Below, in pieces: positions 58,960 through 64,000 of a stretch of 64,000 bases of DNA; positions within the stretch are counted from its first letter, which is position 1; every line of letters begins with the position of its first letter. A program made the translations under genes and the position numbers. The notes beneath the pieces were generated by a model that had not been told where the DNA came from, did not search any database, and saw nothing but the letters and a program-made list of their open reading frames with translations. The stretch is from Halosimplex pelagicum (lineage in GTDB: Archaea > Halobacteriota > Halobacteria > Halobacteriales > Haloarculaceae), in the NCBI RefSeq assembly GCF_013415905.1, contig NZ_CP058909.1, positions 3,596,001-3,660,000 of the forward strand. Reading direction: 5' to 3'.

Positions 58960-60120
58960 GTGCAGGAACAGACGCGGGCGTACCTCCGGGGGCGGTTCGG
59001 CGACCACTACCGTCGGTCGGAGCTGTCGCCGCCGCCGGAGGCCAACGAGCGCGAGTGGGGGTACATCCCCTGGACCGACGGCCCCGGCGAGACGATGATC
59101 CGCCACCGCTCGCTGCTCGACATGGGCAACCTCGAGGAGTTCCTCGCCCGCGAACGCCCGAAACACGTCTACTTCTCCGCCGGCCGCTACGAGAGCCCCG
59201 GCGCGAGCTCCATGGGCGAGAAGACCTGGCGCTCCTCGGACCTGGTCTTCGACCTCGACGCCGACCACCTCCCGTCGGTGACGCTGGGCGAGGACAGCTA
59301 CGCCGAGATGCTCGCCAAGTGCAAGGACGCGCTCGTTCGCCTGCTGGACTTCCTCGACGACGACTTCGGCTTCGAGGAGATGACCGTCGTCTTTTCCGGC
59401 GGCCGCGGCTACCACGTCCACGTCCGCGACGAGACGGTTCAGGAGCTGGGGAGCGACGCCCGCCGGGAGATCGTCGACTACGTGCGGGGGATCGGGCTGG
59501 ACCAGGAGTACGTCCAGACCAGCGAGATGCGCGGCGGCGTCAGCCGGCGGGTCGTCGAGACGAGGGGCGGCTGGGGCCGGCGCGTCCACGAGCACCTCCT
59601 CGAGTTCGTCGACGAACTGCTCGCGATGGACGACGACGAGGCGACGGCGCGACTGCAGGAACTCGACGGCATCGGCGAGGGGCGCGCCGATACCGTCTAC
59701 GGCGCCCTGGAGAACAACGCCGAGGCGCTGGAGGCCGGCAACGTCGAACTCGGCGGCGTCGGGCTGCGGACGCTGCTCGACGCGTTCGTCGCGGAGGTCG
59801 TCGACGAGCAGAACGCGCCCATCGACGAGCCGGTGACGACGGACGTGAACCGCCTCATTCGCCTGCCGGGGAGTCTTCACGGCGGGAGCGCGCTGGAAGT
59901 GCGCCGCATCGACCGCGCGGACCTCGAGGCGTTCGATCCGCTGGTCGACGCCGTCCCGGAGACGTTCGTGGGCCACGAGATCAACGTCGAGGTGACCACG
60001 CCCGGGGAGGTCGAACTTCGTGGCGATAGCTTTAATCTACAGGCGGGAGTCCGTTCCGTTCCGGAGTACCTCGGCGCGTTCCTGATGGCCAGAGGTCGCG
60101 CCGAGAAGGCACCAGAATGA
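58960..60120 (+). CDS. priS: DNA primase small subunit PriS
   Basis: 386 residues from a GTG. The catalytic acidic motif DLVFDLDADHL (Asp 98, Asp 100) is clear. The zinc-knuckle region and FSGGRGYHVHV (Ser/Arg/His of the nucleotide site) are seen. TTDVNRLIRLPGSLHGGSAL is the conserved C-terminal motif. With PriL it makes RNA/DNA primers for replication. It is the first gene of a two-gene operon with GINS (13-base gap), an arrangement typical of haloarchaea. Confidence 0.96.
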   Translation: MQEQTRAYLRGRFGDHYRRSELSPPPEANEREWGYIPWTDGPGETMIRHRSLLDMGNLEEFLARERPKHVYFSAGRYESPGASSMGEKTWRSSDLVFDLDADHLPSVTLGEDSYAEMLAKCKDALVRLLDFLDDDFGFEEMTVVFSGGRGYHVHVRDETVQELGSDARREIVDYVRGIGLDQEYVQTSEMRGGVSRRVVETRGGWGRRVHEHLLEFVDELLAMDDDEATARLQELDGIGEGRADTVYGALENNAEALEAGNVELGGVGLRTLLDAFVAEVVDEQNAPIDEPVTTDVNRLIRLPGSLHGGSALEVRRIDRADLEAFDPLVDAVPETFVGHEINVEVTTPGEVELRGDSFNLQAGVRSVPEYLGAFLMARGRAEKAPE

Positions 60121-60133
60121 GGACCGAACCGCG

Positions 60134-61201
60134 ATGATGGACCTGAACGAACTCCAGTCGGCCCAGAGCCGCGAACGGCAGACCGACAGCCTCCAGCAGC
60201 TGCGGGAGTCGTTCTACAAGGACGCCGGCGAGTTCATCCAGCAACTGCATCGCGAGCGCGAGCGCGCCGCCGAGGAGGCCGACGACCCGTGGGACGCCCC
60301 CGAGGTCAACCGCCTCAGCGACGACATCGACACCGCGGAGGGGACCGTCGAGGCAATCTACGAGCGCCGCGTCGGCAAGATCGTCAAGATGGCGTCGCTC
60401 GCCGCCGCCGACATGCCCACCGAGGACGAGGGGCTCACCACCGAGGAGCGGTCGCTCTTCGAGACGCTGGTCGGTGCCATCGAGGAGAACCGCGCGCGAG
60501 TCGAGGCCGTCATCGACGGGGAGAACCCCGCCGCGGCGGCCGCCGACGTGGACACCCCGGAGCCCGCGGCCGGAGCGAACCAGGCCGACCCAGCGGACGC
60601 GGACCCGGCAGCCGACGCCGGCCCGACGGACGCCTCGGCTGCGGACCGGGCCTCGGAACCGTCGCCCGCCGACGGCGACCGACGCGACGTACCGGGCGAC
60701 CCCGACGAGCTGGGTGACGCTCCCGGGACGGCGCCGCCGGCGGACGCACCGTCGGCGGACGCGCCCGCGGACGACTCGGCGCCGAGCCCCCCGCCGGACG
60801 CGCCCACCGAAGCGTCCGGCGTCGACGCGGCCGACCTGATGGGCGACGGTTCCGAGACGGCCGAATCGGTCGACTCGGGCGAGCAGTCACCCGACGACGA
60901 CCCCCGCGACCGGCCGCCCCAGGCCGACGGCGGGTCGAGCGCGGTCGACCCGGCGACCGACGCGCCGACACCGCCACCCGGCGGCGGTGGAGGTGAGAGC
61001 CCGGACGCGGACTCGACCGACGCAGGCGCCGAGTCGGATCCGTCGGTCGACCGCGCGACGGTGAAGATCACGAGCGACGTGGGCGAGATTTTCGGCGTCG
61101 ACGACCGTTCGTACGACCTCACCGCCGAGGACGTGGTGACGCTGCCCGAGGCCAACGCCGGGCCGCTCGTCGAGCGCGACGCGGCCGAGCGACTGGACTG
61201 A
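60134..61201 (+). CDS. archaeal GINS complex subunit with extended linker
   Basis: 355 residues. The helical GINS A-domain (about 1-115) reads NELQSAQSRERQTDSLQQLRESFYKDAGEFI ... RVGKIVKMASLAA. About 180 residues of Ala/Asp/Pro/Ser-rich, surely disordered linker follow. The small C-terminal B-domain (about 300-355) reads VKITSDVGEIFGVDDRSYDLTAEDVVTLPEANAGPLVERDAAERL. GINS links the MCM helicase, GAN/RecJ and primase at the fork. The linker is much longer than in most archaeal GINS proteins. Confidence 0.9.
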   Translation: MMDLNELQSAQSRERQTDSLQQLRESFYKDAGEFIQQLHRERERAAEEADDPWDAPEVNRLSDDIDTAEGTVEAIYERRVGKIVKMASLAAADMPTEDEGLTTEERSLFETLVGAIEENRARVEAVIDGENPAAAAADVDTPEPAAGANQADPADADPAADAGPTDASAADRASEPSPADGDRRDVPGDPDELGDAPGTAPPADAPSADAPADDSAPSPPPDAPTEASGVDAADLMGDGSETAESVDSGEQSPDDDPRDRPPQADGGSSAVDPATDAPTPPPGGGGGESPDADSTDAGAESDPSVDRATVKITSDVGEIFGVDDRSYDLTAEDVVTLPEANAGPLVERDAAERLD

Positions 61202-61273
61202 GGTCTCTCTCTGCGGAGTCGACGCGAGAATCGACTGTCGAGCCGCGGCTGGAGGGGTTCTGCTCGCGACCGG

Positions 61274-62431
61274 TCAGGTCGGGTCGGGTCGCGATCCGAG
61301 CGTGAGTTCGACCGTCTGTTCCTCGCCGTCGCGGAGGACGGTCACGTCGATGGTGTCGCCGGGGCTGGTCTCCAGCGCGAGGAAGCTCGACAGCGCCCGA
61401 CTGGTCCGGATGGTCGTGTCGTCCAGTGCGACGACCACGTCGCCACCGGTGTCGACCGACTGGCCGTCGATCGCAGTCGACCCGGTCGTCCCCCGGAGGA
61501 CGCCGTCGGAGGGGCCGCCGTCGCGGACGACCGCGATGTAGACGCCGACGCGCTCGTCGACGCCGTTGGCCTCGGCGAGGTGCGGCCCGACCGTCTGGAG
61601 GCGCACGCCCATGTACGAGTGCTCGTAGCCGCCCGTCTCGAGCAGCGACGGCACCACCTGGCGCACGAGCGGCGCGGAGATGGCGAAGCCGATGTTGTCG
61701 CCGCCGCCGGCGTTGACGACGCCCGCGACGGAGCCGTCGAGCGTGACCAGCGGTCCCCCGGAGTTGCCGGGATTGACCGGCGCGTCGGTCTGGATCGCGT
61801 CGGGGATCGTGAAGTCGTTGGCCGCCGGGAGCGTCCGGTCGACGCCGCTGACGATCCCCGCCGAGACGGACCCGGAGTAGCCGAAGGGGTTGCCGATCGC
61901 GATCACCTCGGTCCCCACCGCGGGGTCGGACTCCCGGAGCGCCAGCGGCTCGGCGCTCTCGGGTAACTCCTCGACCGAGAGGACCGCCAGATCGCTGTAC
62001 ACGTCGGTCCCCCGGACGGTCGCGTCGAGCCAGCCGCTGTCGTCGAACCGGAGGTAGATGCTCTCGGCCCCCTCGACGACGTGCTGGTTCGTGACGACGT
62101 GGCCGTCGCTGTAGACGAAGCCGGTGCCCTGCGAGGGGCTCGGCCCGCCGGTGTACACCTGGATCTGGGCGACGGAACCGACCGTCGAGCGGTACACGTC
62201 GGCGTAGGAGCTGTCGGCGTCGGCGTCGAACCGCTCGAAGTCGCCGGCGGTGCCGTCCGCGCCGCCGTCGCCGCCCGGGTCGGGAGCGGGCGTCGACGGG
62301 TCGGGGTCGACGGGCGTCGTGTCCTCGGGGTCGCCGCCGAGGATCGAGTCCGAACAGCCGGCGATCCCGGCCGACAGCGCCGTCCCGCAGACGGCGAGGA
62401 ACCGTCGCCGCGACGAGTCGGAGTCTTCCAT
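61274..62431 (-). CDS. HtrA/DegP-like serine protease lipoprotein with PDZ domain
   Basis: 385 residues. A Tat signal SRRRFLAV leads to the lipobox AGIAGC (Cys 26), then an acidic Pro/Gly linker. Trypsin-like domain with the triad His in VVTNQHVV, Asp in DVYSDLAVL and Ser in NPGNSGGPLV. A C-terminal PDZ domain (about 290-385) includes YMGVRLQTVGPHL and the substrate loop GGDVVVALDDTTI. It is anchored outside the membrane and degrades or refolds secreted proteins. TATA-like GGTTTTATTC lies about 26 bases upstream (leaderless). Confidence 0.94.
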   Translation of the reverse strand: MEDSDSSRRRFLAVCGTALSAGIAGCSDSILGGDPEDTTPVDPDPSTPAPDPGGDGGADGTAGDFERFDADADSSYADVYRSTVGSVAQIQVYTGGPSPSQGTGFVYSDGHVVTNQHVVEGAESIYLRFDDSGWLDATVRGTDVYSDLAVLSVEELPESAEPLALRESDPAVGTEVIAIGNPFGYSGSVSAGIVSGVDRTLPAANDFTIPDAIQTDAPVNPGNSGGPLVTLDGSVAGVVNAGGGDNIGFAISAPLVRQVVPSLLETGGYEHSYMGVRLQTVGPHLAEANGVDERVGVYIAVVRDGGPSDGVLRGTTGSTAIDGQSVDTGGDVVVALDDTTIRTSRALSSFLALETSPGDTIDVTVLRDGEEQTVELTLGSRPDPT

Positions 62432-62582
62432 ATCGGCACGTAGGAGACCAGCCGAATAAAACCGCGGACGGGCCGGGCGGTCGGGTTCGCGCCGTTCGTG
62501 CTCGGGGGCGGCGGCCGATTCCAGAGAGTCTCTCCCCCTGAGTCGGGTTTTTGAACGCGAGCGGTCAAGCGGTGGCGACCGA

Positions 62583-64000
62583 ATGGCACGTCCCGACCCA
62601 CACGGCAGTTTCGACGAGATCCGCGAGGAAGTCGACGGCCACCCGATGCTCAGCCTGTTCCGCTACGCGACTCCCTACTGGGTGCCGCTGGCGCTCGGCG
62701 TCGTCTCGACGATGGTCAACCGCGTCGCGCGCCTGTTCCCGGCGCTGCTCATCGCGGCCGCCATCGACCTCGCGGTCAACCCCTCCGGCACCGCCAGCAG
62801 CGTCCTCTCGGCGGTGGGCATCGTCCCGGCCGAGCCCGTCCCGCTCGACCACACCGCCGCCCGGCTCGACCTGCTGTACTACCTCGGCGCGCTCGCCGCT
62901 GGCGCCTACGTCGTCCAGTCGATCAGTCACTTCGGGTCGCGCTATTTCTTCCAGACGACCGCCCAGCGCATCCAGCACGACCTGCGGCTGGACACCTACG
63001 ACCACATGCAGCGGCTGTCGCTCGACTTCTTCAACAACCACCAGACCGGCGGCATGATGTCCATCCTCAACAGCGACGTCAACCGGCTGGAGGACTTCTT
63101 CAACGCCGAGATACGGGAGATCACGCGGGCGATCATGATCTTCGCGCTCGTCGGCGGGTGGATGATATACACGGCGCCGTGGCTCGGCCTCCTCGTACTC
63201 GTCCCGGTGCCGATCATCGCGCTGGTGACGGCGAAGTTCATCATCTGGATCGAGCCGAAGTACAAGCGGATCCGCGAGCTGGTCGCGCGGATGAACACCC
63301 GGCTGTCGAACAACCTCGGCGGCGCGGCCATCGTCAAATCGTTCGACCGCTACGACGTGGAACGGGACCGCGTCGCCGAGCAGTCGGGCGGCTACCGCGA
63401 CGAGAAGATCGACGCCATCACCGTCCGGAAGGCCTTCTTCGCCTCGCTGCGCCTGCTCGTCGGCGCGATGTTCGTGACCATCCTCGTCCTCGGCGGCCGC
63501 GACGCAGTCACCGCGGGCGGCCTGTCCGCCGGCGCCTTCGTCACCTACTTCATGTTCCTGCGCTATCTCGACGGCCCGATGACCCGGATCGGCAAGACCG
63601 CCAACAACTACCAGAAGGCCAAATCGAGCGCCGAACGCGTCTTCGGCGTCCTCGGCTACACCGCCGACGTGACGACCGCCGCGGACGGCCACGCCCCCGA
63701 CTCGGTCGACGGCCGCGTCACGTTCGACGACGTGGACTTCAGCTACTCCGAGGGCGGCGAACGGATCCTCGACGGCGTCGACCTCGACGTCGAGGCCGGC
63801 GAGACCGTCGGCTTCGCCGGCACGAGCGGGTCGGGCAAGTCCACCCTGCTCAAACTCCCGCCGCGCTTCTACGACGTGGACGCGGGGGCGGTGCGGATCG
63901 ACGGCACCGACGTTCGCGAGTTCGACCTGCAGACGCTGCGCAACCGGATCGGCGTCGTCGAGCAGGACCCGTACATGTTCTCCGGGACCATCCGCGAGAA
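62583..64000 (+). CDS. ABC exporter, fused permease-ATPase half-transporter (C-terminus beyond window)
   Basis: At least 472 residues, open at the right edge. ABC transmembrane type-1 domain with six helices (about 35-350): RRIQ-type coupling region AQRIQHDLRLDTYDHMQRLSLDFFNNHQTGGMMSILNSDVNRLEDFF, VRKAFFASLRLLVGAMFVTILVL. The ATPase domain begins at about 385: VTFDDVDFSYSEGGERILDGVDLDV, Walker A GTSGSGKST, and Q-loop VVEQDPYMFSGTIRE. The signature and Walker B lie past the edge. The lipid/multidrug MsbA-like type is most likely; it acts as a homodimer. Confidence 0.93.
   Translation, partial: MARPDPHGSFDEIREEVDGHPMLSLFRYATPYWVPLALGVVSTMVNRVARLFPALLIAAAIDLAVNPSGTASSVLSAVGIVPAEPVPLDHTAARLDLLYYLGALAAGAYVVQSISHFGSRYFFQTTAQRIQHDLRLDTYDHMQRLSLDFFNNHQTGGMMSILNSDVNRLEDFFNAEIREITRAIMIFALVGGWMIYTAPWLGLLVLVPVPIIALVTAKFIIWIEPKYKRIRELVARMNTRLSNNLGGAAIVKSFDRYDVERDRVAEQSGGYRDEKIDAITVRKAFFASLRLLVGAMFVTILVLGGRDAVTAGGLSAGAFVTYFMFLRYLDGPMTRIGKTANNYQKAKSSAERVFGVLGYTADVTTAADGHAPDSVDGRVTFDDVDFSYSEGGERILDGVDLDVEAGETVGFAGTSGSGKSTLLKLPPRFYDVDAGAVRIDGTDVREFDLQTLRNRIGVVEQDPYMFSGTIRE

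Overview
The window is about 68-70 % GC by eye. It is packed with single genes and short operons read from both strands, and it looks like the chromosome of a halophilic archaeon (class Halobacteria). The protein-level signs are acidic proteins, bat-type HTH_10 regulators, a HalX response regulator, a stand-alone HalOD1 domain, dodecin, an archaeal primase-GINS pair, aMBF1, archaeal type IV pilins, and Tat/lipobox secreted proteins. Many genes have a TATA-like box about 25-30 bases before the start codon and no Shine-Dalgarno, as expected for leaderless haloarchaeal transcripts. I cannot name the genus. No rRNA, tRNA or CRISPR was found.

Layout. 1-12.3 kb: an open-ended BatA/VWA membrane protein, a HalOD1 and zinc-finger pair, a 1143-residue multi-GAF regulator behind a possible leader peptide, an alcohol dehydrogenase, a secreted nuclease, HflX, a beta-CASP-like metallo-beta-lactamase protein and a helix-hairpin-helix protein. 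12.3-18.2 kb: a SAM-cleaving enzyme, a complete ABC importer that looks thiamine-type (ATPase, permease, lipoprotein) with an unusual phased upstream repeat, and an aldo/keto reductase. 18.3-30.9 kb: aMBF1, a response regulator, triosephosphate isomerase, two wHTH regulators, thioredoxin coupled to an unknown protein, two MFS transporters, a HerA-type ATPase, a CAP protein, a FAH-family enzyme and DNA polymerase IV. 31-36.3 kb: a pilin, a ~350 bp nested palindrome, three tiny overlapping genes (HicB-like plus two zinc ribbons), and a hisC / nucleotide kinase / CDP-alcohol transferase operon, then CheC.

36.4-51.4 kb: small membrane proteins, a structured intergenic region, a CPBP protease, a membrane-tethered J-protein, a wHTH regulator with two membrane segments, hisD, an A-type Fe-S carrier and dodecin sharing one CTAG as their two stop codons, a 5'-nucleotidase, a Usp, an MscS channel, a PAC2 protein and an eIF2B-like protein. 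51.6-57.5 kb: a pilin, rtcB, a 63-bp tandem repeat, three hairpins, an intact 696-bp IS6-type insertion with perfect 8-bp target duplication, a DoxX protein, and archease with a DUF502 protein. RtcB and archease form the tRNA-splicing RNA ligase system; the repeat and insertion sequence lie between them. 57.6-64 kb: an acetyltransferase, a ZIP-like protein, priS with GINS (replication), an HtrA protease and a truncated ABC exporter.

The core genes are conventional. The parts not explained by known families are mainly non-coding: the nested palindrome, the tandem repeat with its hairpin cluster, the phased GGA array before the importer, and the folded region at about 37 kb. The main protein-level unknowns are the three-gene mini-operon at 32.4-33.1 kb and the thioredoxin-coupled unknown.
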